Below the pieces are notes generated by a model, which was not told the DNA's origin, ran no database searches, and was given only the letters and a program-made list of their open reading frames with translations. 64,000 nt of DNA, taken from Limnephilus marmoratus (lineage: Eukaryota; Arthropoda; Insecta; Trichoptera; Limnephilidae). Below are positions 31,177 through 42,563 of the stretch, one piece after another (position 1 is the stretch's first letter; each line of letters begins with the position of its first letter). Location: contig OU862928.1 of the NCBI GenBank assembly GCA_917880885.1, positions 10,621,721-10,685,720 of the forward strand, in the 5' to 3' direction. Position numbers and translations under genes: made by a program.

Positions 31177-34100
31177 ATGGATAAGATCAAGTCTTTAATA
31201 GCCAAGAGAGGCGTGATCAAAGGGAAATTGACACGGTTCGCGGATTCTTTAAATTCATTGTCCGCGAATGAGATTAAACTGAGGTACGACCGAATTAAAC
31301 CGTTGTTGGATCAATTCGAATCTATACAAGACGAAATTGAAATTTTATCAGATGAGGAGCGGGAGAATTCAGTCCAGCGTGAAACATTCGAAAATCAATA
31401 TTTTTCCGTATTGGCAACTGCCGAGTGTGCGATTATGTCAATCGAGCAGGGTAGGGTCGAGATCAAACTTCCAACTCTCCAATTGAGAGAATTCGATGGA
31501 AATCAAAAGGAGTGGGTAAATTTCGTTGAAACCTTTAAAACTTTGGTTCATAACAACAGTTCCTTGAGCAACGCCCAAAAATTCTTTTACTTGCAATCTA
31601 CGCTGAAAGGGAACGCATTGAAAATAATTGCTAATTTAGAAGTTTCGGAATTAAACTATCTTTCGGCCTGGGAGTTGTTGCATGACAGATTTGCTAATCT
31701 CAGGGCTACCGTACATAAACAAATCCAAACGCTATTTCAATTAAAAGATATGAAACATGAAGAGCCTGTAGCATTAAGGTATTTAATTGACGAAACCAAT
31801 GTAAATTTAAAGGCATTACAAAACATCGGGGTCAAAGTAGATCAGTGGGATCCTTTGATTATTTACATAATTTCAAATAAATTAGATGTAGCTACCCGAA
31901 AAAATTGGGAACAATATATATTGCAAGGTGAATTACCTACATTAAAGGAATTCATGAAATGTTTATCTACTAGGGCGCAAGTATTGGAGCTCATGAATGT
32001 TTCAGAGAAAAAATATTCTAACCTACATAAAACGCAAATAGGCAACAATAATAACAAAAAAGATTCATCGGTATTCTTAGCAGTAAAAGCAAACAATTGC
32101 ATTTATTGTAATGAAAACGGTCATCAAATTTATTTTTGCAAAAAATTTCTAAAATTAAAATTACAGGATAGGATTGATGCTACGAAATCAATCCGGGCAT
32201 GTTTTAAATGTTTGAGGTTGGGTCATCGAGCACAGAGTTGCAAGACAAACCTAATCTGCAAAATTTGTGGCAAGTATAGCCACAATACTCTACTACACAG
32301 GGAGGTACCTCCGCCGGAGACCTCAAATATGGATGCTAATAACGAGGTTATAGTATCGAATTTTTCTGCATCGGAAAAGGCAGAAAAAATAATATTATTG
32401 TCAACCGCCTACATAGGAATTGTGGGGGCCAACAATAAAATGTTTAAGGCTCGCGCCCTGATTGATTCTGGCGCGCAGAGTAATTTTATGAGAGCTGAAT
32501 TTGCTAATAAATTAAATTTACCATGTGAATGGATAAACAAACCCGTGTCTGGGATCCATAATAATATTACACATATAAAAAGGAGAATTTCGGTGGAGAT
32601 GACTTCGCTTAATACTGATTATAAATGCGAAATATCATGTCTGATTTTACAGGAAATTACAACCAATTTACCACAAGTGACAATGGCGAAAAAAGAGTTC
32701 AAACTACCACCAGGACTGGAGCTGGCAGACCCGAACTTCAATATAGCTGCACCCATCGACATCCTGTTGGGCGCGGAGAGCTTCTGGGAAATGCTAAGCA
32801 ACGATAGATTGAAACTCGAGTCAGGACCAACGCTTCAACGTACGCAACTGGGTTGGATTGTGTCCGGTCCGATAAACGTGTATCCCAAACAAAGGCCTGT
32901 ATCAGATTTTTGCAGTTTATCTATAAATAAATTGAGTCATCAAATAGAAAAATTTTGGAAATTGGAAGAGATTAATTCCACTAAAATTCAAACTCAAGAA
33001 GAAAAGGCTTGCGAAGCCAGTTTTGTTAATACTCATACTAGAGAAGATGACGGTAGATATGTAGTAAGTTTACCGCGTCGGGCATGCATTGATCAGTTGG
33101 GAAACTCATTGCTCACTGCCGAAAAGAGATTTAAAAATATGGAAAGAAAATTTGTGTCACATCCCGAGTTGAAGACACAATATGTAAAATTCATGCGTGA
33201 ATATGAAGAATTGGGACACATGGAGGTGTGTGACCAGTCAAAAGGGGATCGTGAATCCTATTTTTTACCGCATCACGCTGTAGTGAAGGAATCCAGCACT
33301 ACTACTAAAGTGAGGGTCGTTTTTGACGGCTCCGCCAAAACCTCAAATGGAATTTCCCTCAATGAAGCCTTGATGACAGGACCTGTTATACAAAAGGATC
33401 TATATAACCAACTATTGCATTTCAGGAAACATCAAATAGTCATGACTGCCGACATCGAGAAGATGTACCGCCAGATTAACATGTGTGAAGATGACCTTGA
33501 CCTGCAGAAGATAGTATGGCGCGAGTCGCCACAGGATGTGCTCAAGCATTATCGTCTGAAGACTGTGACTTATGGGCTGGCACCTTCCTCCTTCTTGGCC
33601 ACGAGATGTTTAAAGCAAATTGGTATGGATAATAATTTAATTTTTCCTAGCACTAGTCGGGTCATAGAAAATGACTTCTATATGGATGACTTGTTAACGG
33701 GAGCAGATGAGCTGGAATCGTGTAAGAAGTTAAAAGAAGAACTGATTAGCATCTTGTCATCTGCGGGGATGACGTTGAGGAAGTGGAGGTCCAATGCCTT
33801 GGAATTGTCAGCCGAGTCGAGCCAAGCTAAGTGTGCCGATTCAGACAATTCCGACAAAATTATTACTGACAATCCAAAGACTGAGAAAATATTAGGATTA
33901 ACATGGAACAATGAATCTGATTACTTTTCTTATGTAATAATGAAGCCATCAGGTCCAACCGAGAGCAAACGAGAGATATTGTCTTGCATAGCATCAACCT
34001 TCGATCCATTGGGACTCCTAGGACCGATAATAGTCATAGCCAAATTGATAATGCAAAGGCTGTGGCAGTCCAAAGCAGCGTGGGATGATCAATTAAATAA

Positions 34101-36300
34101 TGAAATATTAGCACCCTGGAGGACCTACCTGCAAGATTTAATTCAGCTAAATGTGTTGAAAATACCAAGAAAAATTATTTGCAAGCAAGCAAAGGAGCTA
34201 CAGCTACACGGCTTTTGCGATTCGTCTGAGAAGGCTTTCGGAGCCTGTATTTATATGGTGTCAATGGACCACAGCGGTAAGTGGCATTCACATTTAATAA
34301 CATCCAAATCAAGGGTAGCACCATTAAAGTGTATTTCACTGCCTAAGTTGGAGCTGTGTAGTGCTGTACTACTGGCGAAATTAATGAAAACTATAAAACA
34401 AGCACTAAATATAATGGAGATCAACACATATTATTGGTGTGACTCTACGATAGCGCTGTGTTGGCTGAAAGGTCAACCTACTCGTTGGAGCACTTTCGTG
34501 GCTAATCGAGTTGCCGAAATACAAGAACTGAGCGATCCAGATCAATGGAGACACGTATCATCATCCGACAATGCAGCGGATGTACTGTCAAGAGGAACTA
34601 CTGCAGATAAATTGATAAATTCTACAATATGGTGGAATGGACCAAGTTGGTTGACTGACGGAGTCAACGATTGGCCTATATCGAACATTTCCTGTTCAAA
34701 CCCTCCGGAGCTCAAGAGCAAAAATATTCTATTATCTACAGATATTCAAGAATGGGAAATATTTGGAAAATTTTCCTCATTTATCAAATTGAAAAGGGTT
34801 ACAGCATATGTGCTGCGGTTTGTGAATAACTGCAGAAATATTAAAAGTAAAATTTCGGGTAATTTAAGTGTAGCTGAACTAGAGGCAAGCTTGAATTATC
34901 TACTGAAATCAGCTCAGGCACATGCCTTTCATAAGGAGTTGAAGACATTAAAAAATCAAGGAAACGTCAACAAAGATAGTAACTTAAAATCCCTTCACCC
35001 TTTTTTACGTGATGGTCTTATACATGTGGGCGGTAGACTAAATTTAGCTACACACCTATCGTACCAACAAAGACATCCAATTATATTGCCAGCTAAGCAT
35101 AAGCTGACCGAATTGATTATACGTCACTATCACTATGTAAACTTGCACGCAGGACCTCAAGCCCTATTAGCTGAAATAAGATTAAAGTTTTGGCCTATTT
35201 TTGGGAAAAATACTGTTAAAAAGATATTACATAAGTGTATTGTGTGTTTCAGGTGTTATCCTCGTACTGGTAACCAAATCATGGGCAACTTACCGAGCGA
35301 AAGAATCACACCGAGCCGACCGTTCGCTGTCACGGGGGTCGATTTTGCCGGACCGATTCCAACCAAAAGTGGGCCACTGCGGAAGGCTCCGCTCGTGAAA
35401 TCGTATTTATGTATTTTTGTCTGTTTTTCCACAAAAGCGGTTCACTTGGAATTAGTTTCGGATTTATCTAGCAATGCTTTCTTGAACAGTTTAAAGAGGT
35501 TTATATCCCGCAGGGGAGAACCTGATAAGATCTTTTCCGACAACGCTAGCAACTTTCGGGGAGCCTGTAACAGGCTCAAGGAGCTGTATACCAGCTTGAG
35601 GGAAAACAACGACAAAATTCAAAATTATTTAGCCAACAGAGGTATAGAGTGGAGGTTCATAACCCCTCGAGCCCCTAGTCAGGGAGGGCTGTGGGAAGCT
35701 GCGGTCAAGTCAGCAAAATTTCATTTGTATAGAGTCACTAATAATTCTGCTTTAACCTTTGAACTTTTGTATACGTTAATTTGTCAGATTGAGGCCTGTC
35801 TAAATTCCCGTCCATTGACTTCCTTGTCTGATGACATCCACGATTACCAACCCCTCACCCCAAACCATTTCCTTATAGGCACTAAATCCTCTATCATTCC
35901 GGAGAGAGATGTCCGAGCCATACCAGACAACAGACTGACCCAATATCAGAGAATCCATGCGCTAATGTTATCCTTTTGGTCTAGATGGAAGCGAGAGTAC
36001 TTGATGGAACTACAAAAAAGGACTAAATGGCAAACCAGTAATCAACGGGCACAGCAAAAGGATGATCTGGTTATTCTGAAGGAAGATAATTCACCTCCAC
36101 CATTATGGAAAATGGCGCGAGTCATATGTGCACATCCCGGCGCGGATGGTGTAGTACGAGTGGTTACCCTGAAAACCCCTCAAGGAATCTTTGTCAGGCC
36201 TATCACAAAGATATGTCTGATGCCTCTGGATCCGGAAGCTGAACCTGTAACGGACGCCCCGGACCCCTCCGTTCAGTCCGGACACCATGGACGGCCATGA
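31177..36300 (+). CDS. BEL1 Gag-Pol polyprotein, 1707 codons, intact
   Basis: Gag (residues about 1-300) has LPTLQLREFDGNQKEWVNF, the start of the DUF1759-type capsid. Three zinc knuckles follow at about 307, 342 and 362 (first CIYCNENGHQIYFC). The aspartic protease has DSGA at 430-433. The reverse transcriptase starts near FLPHHAVVKE (695) and has YMDD at 835-838. RNase H begins around LHGFCDSSEKAFGA (1011). The integrase has a His-Cys zinc finger near 1307-1345 and catalytic D1389 (GVDFAGP), D1455 (FSDNASNF) and E1507 (GGLWEAAV). It ends with the BEL-specific tail (LTPNHFLIG, then RPITKICLMP). The start ATG follows AGCAAA. No env frame is present. Confidence 0.96.
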   Translation: MDKIKSLIAKRGVIKGKLTRFADSLNSLSANEIKLRYDRIKPLLDQFESIQDEIEILSDEERENSVQRETFENQYFSVLATAECAIMSIEQGRVEIKLPTLQLREFDGNQKEWVNFVETFKTLVHNNSSLSNAQKFFYLQSTLKGNALKIIANLEVSELNYLSAWELLHDRFANLRATVHKQIQTLFQLKDMKHEEPVALRYLIDETNVNLKALQNIGVKVDQWDPLIIYIISNKLDVATRKNWEQYILQGELPTLKEFMKCLSTRAQVLELMNVSEKKYSNLHKTQIGNNNNKKDSSVFLAVKANNCIYCNENGHQIYFCKKFLKLKLQDRIDATKSIRACFKCLRLGHRAQSCKTNLICKICGKYSHNTLLHREVPPPETSNMDANNEVIVSNFSASEKAEKIILLSTAYIGIVGANNKMFKARALIDSGAQSNFMRAEFANKLNLPCEWINKPVSGIHNNITHIKRRISVEMTSLNTDYKCEISCLILQEITTNLPQVTMAKKEFKLPPGLELADPNFNIAAPIDILLGAESFWEMLSNDRLKLESGPTLQRTQLGWIVSGPINVYPKQRPVSDFCSLSINKLSHQIEKFWKLEEINSTKIQTQEEKACEASFVNTHTREDDGRYVVSLPRRACIDQLGNSLLTAEKRFKNMERKFVSHPELKTQYVKFMREYEELGHMEVCDQSKGDRESYFLPHHAVVKESSTTTKVRVVFDGSAKTSNGISLNEALMTGPVIQKDLYNQLLHFRKHQIVMTADIEKMYRQINMCEDDLDLQKIVWRESPQDVLKHYRLKTVTYGLAPSSFLATRCLKQIGMDNNLIFPSTSRVIENDFYMDDLLTGADELESCKKLKEELISILSSAGMTLRKWRSNALELSAESSQAKCADSDNSDKIITDNPKTEKILGLTWNNESDYFSYVIMKPSGPTESKREILSCIASTFDPLGLLGPIIVIAKLIMQRLWQSKAAWDDQLNNEILAPWRTYLQDLIQLNVLKIPRKIICKQAKELQLHGFCDSSEKAFGACIYMVSMDHSGKWHSHLITSKSRVAPLKCISLPKLELCSAVLLAKLMKTIKQALNIMEINTYYWCDSTIALCWLKGQPTRWSTFVANRVAEIQELSDPDQWRHVSSSDNAADVLSRGTTADKLINSTIWWNGPSWLTDGVNDWPISNISCSNPPELKSKNILLSTDIQEWEIFGKFSSFIKLKRVTAYVLRFVNNCRNIKSKISGNLSVAELEASLNYLLKSAQAHAFHKELKTLKNQGNVNKDSNLKSLHPFLRDGLIHVGGRLNLATHLSYQQRHPIILPAKHKLTELIIRHYHYVNLHAGPQALLAEIRLKFWPIFGKNTVKKILHKCIVCFRCYPRTGNQIMGNLPSERITPSRPFAVTGVDFAGPIPTKSGPLRKAPLVKSYLCIFVCFSTKAVHLELVSDLSSNAFLNSLKRFISRRGEPDKIFSDNASNFRGACNRLKELYTSLRENNDKIQNYLANRGIEWRFITPRAPSQGGLWEAAVKSAKFHLYRVTNNSALTFELLYTLICQIEACLNSRPLTSLSDDIHDYQPLTPNHFLIGTKSSIIPERDVRAIPDNRLTQYQRIHALMLSFWSRWKREYLMELQKRTKWQTSNQRAQQKDDLVILKEDNSPPPLWKMARVICAHPGADGVVRVVTLKTPQGIFVRPITKICLMPLDPEAEPVTDAPDPSVQSGHHGRP

Positions 36301-36848
36301 TGAATAAATTAAAAAAAAACCTTTTTAGGGTGAAGATATTAAAAAAAAGACCCTTTAAAGGTACCAAACTCAGGAACAACATGACGACCTATAAATTGAT
36401 GACGCACCCCGCACTGTGGTGCTTATCTCGTGGACTGCACCTGGAGCAGATCAAAACAAATGAACTTGAAAAAAAAAGACAATTGTGTTGTGTTCTATTA
36501 TAATATTATTTTGTGTTGAATTATTATTTAAATATGGGAAAAAAAAAATATTTTGTTTTGGGTTAATTTAAGTTTATATAGTTAGTTTAGGTTAATCACT
36601 TTAAAATCCAACTTGTGAATGTATAATTTTAAATAATAGTATGATAATCAGTGCAGTATTGTAGTTTAAAAAAAAAAAAAAAGTTTTTGGCTGCTAATTT
36701 AATAGGTTAAATTATTTATTGGTATTGGTACAGTATTTAGATTTAGGAATTGTTTTTTTGCCTTGGTAGTCTCCTTCTGTTTTTGTTGTTTTCTTGAAGG
36801 CTTCATAAATCCATAAAGTTGATTTATGAATCCCGTGGCGGCCGACCA
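36301..36848 (+). other. BEL1 3' non-coding region
   Basis: A-rich sequence with a 68-codon frame (36297-36503) of low complexity that I do not consider a gene. The last bases before the 3' LTR, GTGGCGGCCGACCA, replace a classical polypurine tract. Confidence 0.6.
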
Positions 36849-37291
36849 TGTTGAAAATTGAGGCTACCGGTGGCAAAAATTGACCTACTACCGCCATCTA
36901 TGGGGGGTTTGAGCAAACTCCCATGGGCTGACCATTTCAAATTAATGGTGTGAGTCTCTGCTAGGCTTAGGAATCTGCCTTAACTACGAGTTAGGTGGAC
37001 GCCATATTGTTACTACCTAGTATTGGTAAATACTTGCAAAACGTCAAATGTATGGTTTTAAGTCTTGAATGTGTGCAGGATTTTTTAATATAAAAATGAT
37101 AGCACCTGATTATTGTGGCTTCTTTCCTACGCAAAGTTTAACAGTAAAACAACTGCCAGTGTTTTTGGCCCGGTGCATACAATATTAACACCGTTATTTT
37201 ATACATTTTCTACAACATGTCACAGTGAATAAAAAGTGAAGTTTTTTGCAAAAGGAGTTTATTATTTAAAAGGACCCTAACAATTTTAACA
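36849..37291 (+). repeat. BEL1 3' LTR
   Basis: Same 443 bp as the 5' LTR with no mismatch found by eye, followed by the AGAT target duplication and the resumed I-like ORF1. Confidence 0.92.
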
Positions 37292-37295
37292 AGAT

Positions 37296-38720
37296 AGGCC
37301 TCCCGACCCAGGGTCGATATTAGATTTTTCTGATTCGGATTCTAATACTAGCCAGGTTTCTATTACGCTCCCATCTCGTAAACGGCGACCATCGCATAGT
37401 CTTCACATTCCATCGAAAGTTAAATCTATACCGCCGATTCAACAAACCTCGACATCTAACGACCTTAACACCAATAGTAAGACCCAGACAAGTACTTTAA
37501 CTAGCGATAATACAAAAAATACTGACTTACTTTATCCTGCTTCCGCTTCCGGTCCTTTTATCGTTATGGTTCAGAGAACTGAACAAGGAAAACTTATTCA
37601 TCCTTTAGATTTTGGAAAATTTATATTTGACTAAAAAAATAATAACCTTGGTATTGTTAACGGTTCAATTAAACCGGAAGGGCGATATAAATTATCTATC
37701 GAGTTTAATACTGCCGCCTCCGCAAATGGATTTGTAAAAAAAATTGACTCACTTTCAACCCATAAATATAAATCGTTCATCCCGACATTTAACCTAACGA
37801 GAATGGGTCTTGTGCGAGGAATTCCCGCGGAGATCCCAGAGGCTGAAATTGTTGATGCTTTGAATAATTCCCACGGAACCCCGAAGGTATTAAAAGTACG
37901 TCGACTGAACTACAAGGATTCTTCTGATGGAAACACGATCTGGAAACCTTCTCAATCTATCGTTATTACATTTGAAGGGCAATCCCTACCGTCTCGTGTC
38001 TTTATTTATTATACCTCGCTTCCCGTCAATGTTTATAAATTCCCAACTATTCAATGCTTCAATTGCTGCCGGTTTGGACATTCAAAACCCGTATGCCGCT
38101 CCCCTCCACGTTGTTACTTTTGCGGAGAAGGTCACCCATTTGATCAATGTCCGAAATCTTCCAATGATCCCATTTGCATTAACTGTTCGGGTGCACATAC
38201 CGCGGTCAGTCTAGCCTGTCCGGAATTATCAAGACAGAAGAACATAAAACATAAAATGGCTACCGACAACATTTCGTACTTCCAGGCCTCAAAGTTATTC
38301 TCTCCTGCGAAAAAATCATTCGCAGAGATGACATCGTCCTCAGCTCCTTTCCAAACAACCACCTTTTTAAATTCATCATCATCTTCTCACAGAAAAACCA
38401 TTCTCAAGCCAGTCAAACCCAACCCAAAATATACTCCTTACCTTGATAAAAAACAATTGAATAATATTTTGGCCAGCCCGAATGGGAATGCCAAATCCCA
38501 GTCGCCCAATGGGTGTGCCATTAATGGTAATACTTCCCCTCCTGCTCTCCCCGAAATAATGAATAATAATTCTTTTATACAAACTTTAATTACCCTTTTA
38601 ATTTCAATCCTTACAAACAACAATACTGTACCGTCCAACGCTGCCGATTACATAAAATCTTTATTATCTTGCCTCCCCAATGACTTCGAAACTGAACAAA
38701 ATTCTTCAGTGGAACAGTAG
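37296..38720 (+). pseudogene. I-like ORF1 (nucleic-acid-binding protein), remainder
   Basis: Continuing the MEED start, the frame encodes RPPDPGSILDFSDSDS, a Ser/Thr-rich segment, then a single in-frame TAA at about 37632 (GKFIFD-stop-KNNN), after which 305 codons are open from 37803. The C-terminal half has three zinc knuckles: CFNCCRFGHSKPVC, CYFCGEGHPFDQC and CINCSGAHTAVSLAC. These bind element RNA in I and Jockey families. ORF1 and ORF2 overlap by 41 bp, in different frames. Confidence 0.85.
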
Positions 38721-41700
38721 AAGCCTCTTCGCTAACAAATCTGACCTAATTCAATTACTCGACGAACACGACGTTTCAGTAGCCGCCATTTCTGAAACAT
38801 GGTTAAAACCCTCCTTTCACTTAAGAATTCCAGGTTATTACTGTCTCAGACACGACAGACCGGATGGTAAAGGCGGCTCGGCTCTGATAATACATAATTC
38901 TATCCCGTTTAAACAAATAAATATTCATACTCCCTCCGACGATATCCAGATAACAGCAGCTGTCTTATCTGATATCACAATTTTATCAATATATATTCCT
39001 CCCTCTACAACTTTTATTGAAAATGAATGGGCACCAATCTTAACCCAGATTTGTTCCCCTTATATGATCCTTGGAGATTTTAATGCACATTCCCCTTCTT
39101 GGGGTAGCAAAATAACAAATCGTTCTAGCCGCAATCTTTTAAATTTTATTGATACTCATAACCTATGTTTTTTAAATGACGGATCTCCAACCAGATTCAC
39201 TCCCCCTCATCAACGGAAAAGTGCTGTTGATTTATCGCTTTGTTCGTATTCGTTAGCATCTAAATGCTCTTGGGACATCCTAAACGATCCCCTCTCTAGT
39301 GATCATTTCCCAATTATAATCCGATTCCACCATCAATCTAACACTTGTCCCCCCCAGTTAAAAATAATCTCAAATTTAGAATAAAAGATGCGAATTGGAG
39401 CACTTTCTCTTCTGAACTAGATAACCTTATTAATTTAACAAAATCGTCCCCGGGAGACATCAGAAAGCAATGCGAGACGTTTCCCTCTATGGTTATTAAT
39501 GCAGCAGAAAAATCCATCCCGAAACACAATGCGAACATTAAAATAAAACACTCTACTCCATGGTGGGACGAGGAGTGCACTCGCTTCGCCAACTCTCGTA
39601 AAAAAGCAATTTCCTCTTTTCGTAAGTGCATGTCACTAGAAAATTTTTTATCAGTTAAAAAAGCCCAGGCAGAAACCAAACGAATTTTGAAAAATTAAAA
39701 ACGCGCTGGATGGCGGAAGTTCTGTGAGAACCTGTCTCCGGAAACTTCCCAGTCTTCAGTTTGGTCTAGCTTAAAACAATTCGGATCATCGTATTCTCCG
39801 CCGAGAATCAAACATATATCAGAAGAAATTCTTATACGATTTGCGGATAAAATAGCCCCCCCATCGGTGGCCGGATGTGAAGAAATGCCTTCTATTAAAC
39901 CATATCCATCTCATTCTAACTGGCTAGATGCTCCTTTCTCCATTGATGAGATGAAACGAGTTATAAGATCCCTTTCTGACTCTGCTCCGGGTCCCGATGG
40001 AATATTTAATAGTTTCATTAAATCATTTTCTGATATGGCGGTTGAATATTTCTTATCTCTTATTAATAATATGTTTGAAACAGGACTAATTCCGGATGAT
40101 TGGAAAACTCAAAAAATCATTCCCATTTTAAAACCTGGAAAAGATCCATCTGAAATTTCGTCTTATAGGCCTATTGCTCTTTCATCATGTTTGATGAAAG
40201 TAGCGGAGCGTTTGATGAAAAACAGATTAGAATGGTTTGTTGAAAGTCAAGATATTATCTCACCAAATCAGTATGGTTTTCGGAAAAAGAAGTCTACAAT
40301 GGATAATTTAAGTTTGTTCACAACTGATATCCGAGTTTCTCAATCCCTAAATTCTTATACATTGGCCACCTTCCTTGACCTTTCATCAGCTTACGATGAT
40401 GTTTTACTGGATGTTTTGAAAGAAAAGCTAATTAAAAAACAAATCCCCCCGAAATTGGTCCAATTTATTATTAATTTGCTCTCAGATAGGTCCATTATTA
40501 TTGAGTCTTCCTCTAAATGCTTAAGGCGCAAACTATGGAGAGGTTTGCCCCAGGGTTCTGTTATTAGTCCTCTGTTGTTTAATATTTATATAAGCGACCT
40601 AGACTCAGTAATTCCTTTTTCTATCAAGCGACTTTACTTTGCGGATGATATCCTTATATATTTGTTACATAAAAATATTATTCTTGCAGCTAAGGAAATG
40701 AATTTGGCTTTACAATATATTAAAAGCTGGTTGTTAATAAATGGGATGAATCTGGCGGCATCTAAAACAAGGGTCGTGACTTTCACGCGCAAAAGAAAAA
40801 TTCCCCACTTCTCAATCTCTTTTGATAATGTGCCTCTACAAACCGCTACTCAAATCAAATTCCTTGGTCTTCTTTGAAACATAAACTTTCCTGGCTTCCA
40901 CACATTCAGATAATTTCTACAAAGTGTGAAAAGGGACTTAATATGATGCGAGCAGTTTCCAGAGTATGGTGGGGATCTCATCCTACCACACTTAAATTAA
41001 TGTATAATTCCCTAGTTCGGAGCCACTTGGATTATGGCTCATTCCTTTTTGACCCACTCCCTAAATATTTAGATAAGAAAATGGAAAGAATCCAATCAAA
41101 AGCCCTCAGAATGATTATTGGAGCTATGAAGTCTTCTCCAATTAATGCGCTTCAGGTGGAATGTGGGGAGCCTCCATTATATTTCAGAAGGCAATTCCTT
41201 GCCAATAAATATATTTTCAAGGCTTTATCTTTATCACATCATCCTATTAAACAAAGTATTAATCGGTTAAGTGTTAATTTGAATTCTAACAAAAGATTGA
41301 GAGAAAAACAATGTTTTCCTCTCCTAATTAAAAGTTTTCATCTCTATAATTCTCTATCATCTTCCCTCCAATATCTTCAAGGAGTTCCCAATCTCCCTAT
41401 ATACAATATTCCATTTAAGGCAATCACTTTTATGCCCAACACAATAACATCAGTCTTTCACAAGAATATTTTATCTTCCCCAAATAAATTTCAAAATGTG
41501 GATGATTGTTTTAAAAGCATTGTGGCTTCAAAATTCCCTGGATTTTCCATCCTTTACACTGATGGTTCCAAATTTGAAAATAAAAGATGTGGAGCATCGA
41601 TATATAGTCCAGAATTCAACATCAATCTCTCTTATAAATTACCGAAAGAAGCTTCCATATTTACAGCTGAATGCTTTGCAATTGAACAAGCGCTAAATCA

Positions 41701-42405
41701 AATTCAGGTTCTCAACATTCATCGAGCCTTACTATGTACTGATTCGCTAAGTGCTCTAAATAAAATTAGGTCAAATATTCTATGTTATCCGGAAGACAAT
41801 ATTATATGTAAAATAAAAAATCTTCTCAATTCTCTAAGTGAATCTGGGTTTGAGACGATATTGGCCTGGGTCCCTGCCCATTTGGGTATCGAGGGTAATG
41901 AGATGGCCGATTTTCTCGCCAAATCTGGTTCAGATTCCGGAACTATCCCACTAAATTTTAGAATTCCTATCCCCCGATTCTTAAATCCAACATGACTCGT
42001 GCTTGGGAAGAAAATTGGGCAGTCTCCAAAATAAGAACTGGATCTTTCTATGCTGGAATTCAAAACCATATCCCTGCTAAGCCATGGTTTCACGGTAAAA
42101 AACTTTCAAAACGATTCATTACATGTATTTCAAGAATGAGAATTGGTCACTGTTCAATTGCATCTCACTTGTCTAGAATTAGAGTTTTAGATGATCCGGT
42201 CTGCCAGTGCGGTGTGGAAGAGGAAACCCTCGACCACGTTTTCTTTAACTGTAAAAACCATTCATCTTTCAAGAACATATACCGCCTGCTTATTAAAATC
42301 ACACACCAGTCCCCCCTTAACATTTCATACCTTTTATCTCTTAACAATTCTCGTGTTCATACAGCTTTATGTAAGTTTATTAACCTGAATGAATTCAATA
42401 TTTAA
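38680..42405 (+). pseudogene. I-like ORF2: endonuclease, reverse transcriptase, RNase H
   Basis: Endonuclease (38680-39384): KILQWNSRSL, ISETWL, PGYYCLRHDR, ILGDFNAHSPSWG and SSDHFPI. After a frameshift near 39350 the linker reads to a TAA at 39696. Reverse transcriptase: SAPGPDGIFNSFI, SSYRPIALSS, TFLDLSSAYDDV, GLPQGSVISPLLF and YFADD (40635-40649). Another frameshift at about 40872 leads to the C-terminal part with RNase H: LYTDGSKFENKRCGASIYS, AECFAI, CTDSLSAL and WVPAHLGIEGNEMADFLAK. A last shift near 41992 gives the tail with a CQCG...LDHVFFNC zinc-binding motif. Three shifts plus one stop inactivate it, but all catalytic residues I checked remain. Confidence 0.92.
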
Positions 42406-42550
42406 TTTGTTTTAGTGATCTAAATGAGTCCAATATTTAATTTGGTTTATTATTTTACCAATAGATTAACCGAATTTTTTTATCCACTTTAACTATTACC
42501 GGCACAAAGCACTCTTTTCAGGGTGAATTGCCTAAAACCAAAAAAAAAAA

Positions 42551-42563
42551 TAATAATTATTGA
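42551..42563. repeat. Right target-site duplication of the I-like element
   Basis: TAATAATTATTGA, identical to 30042-30054. Confidence 0.85.

Larger units (their letters stand above)
30317..37291 (+). mobile_element. Complete BEL/Pao LTR retrotransposon (BEL1)
   Basis: Two 443-bp LTRs enclose a leader, one long gag-pol frame and a 3' non-coding region. AGAT at 30313-30316 and 37292-37295 is the target duplication (AAGAT if the terminal A is counted outside). The LTRs read as identical by eye, and gag-pol is uninterrupted, so this is a young and possibly active copy. Confidence 0.93.
30055..42550 (+). mobile_element. Full-length I-like non-LTR retrotransposon, split by a BEL/Pao insertion
   Basis: A 13-bp direct repeat flanks the element, its 5' end is GGAGTCCGATTCGAGCCGCG and its 3' end is an A run at 42540-42550. 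After removal of the nested element (30317-37295) it is about 5.5 kb. It carries a 5' UTR, ORF1 with three zinc knuckles, and ORF2 with APE endonuclease, reverse transcriptase and RNase H, the I-superfamily arrangement. ORF2 has frameshifts and a stop, so the copy cannot act alone. Confidence 0.88.

Noticed and set aside
36297..36503. 68-codon frame after BEL gag-pol as a possible env or accessory gene
   Set aside because: Lys/Leu-rich low-complexity text without signal peptide, membrane segment or known domain.
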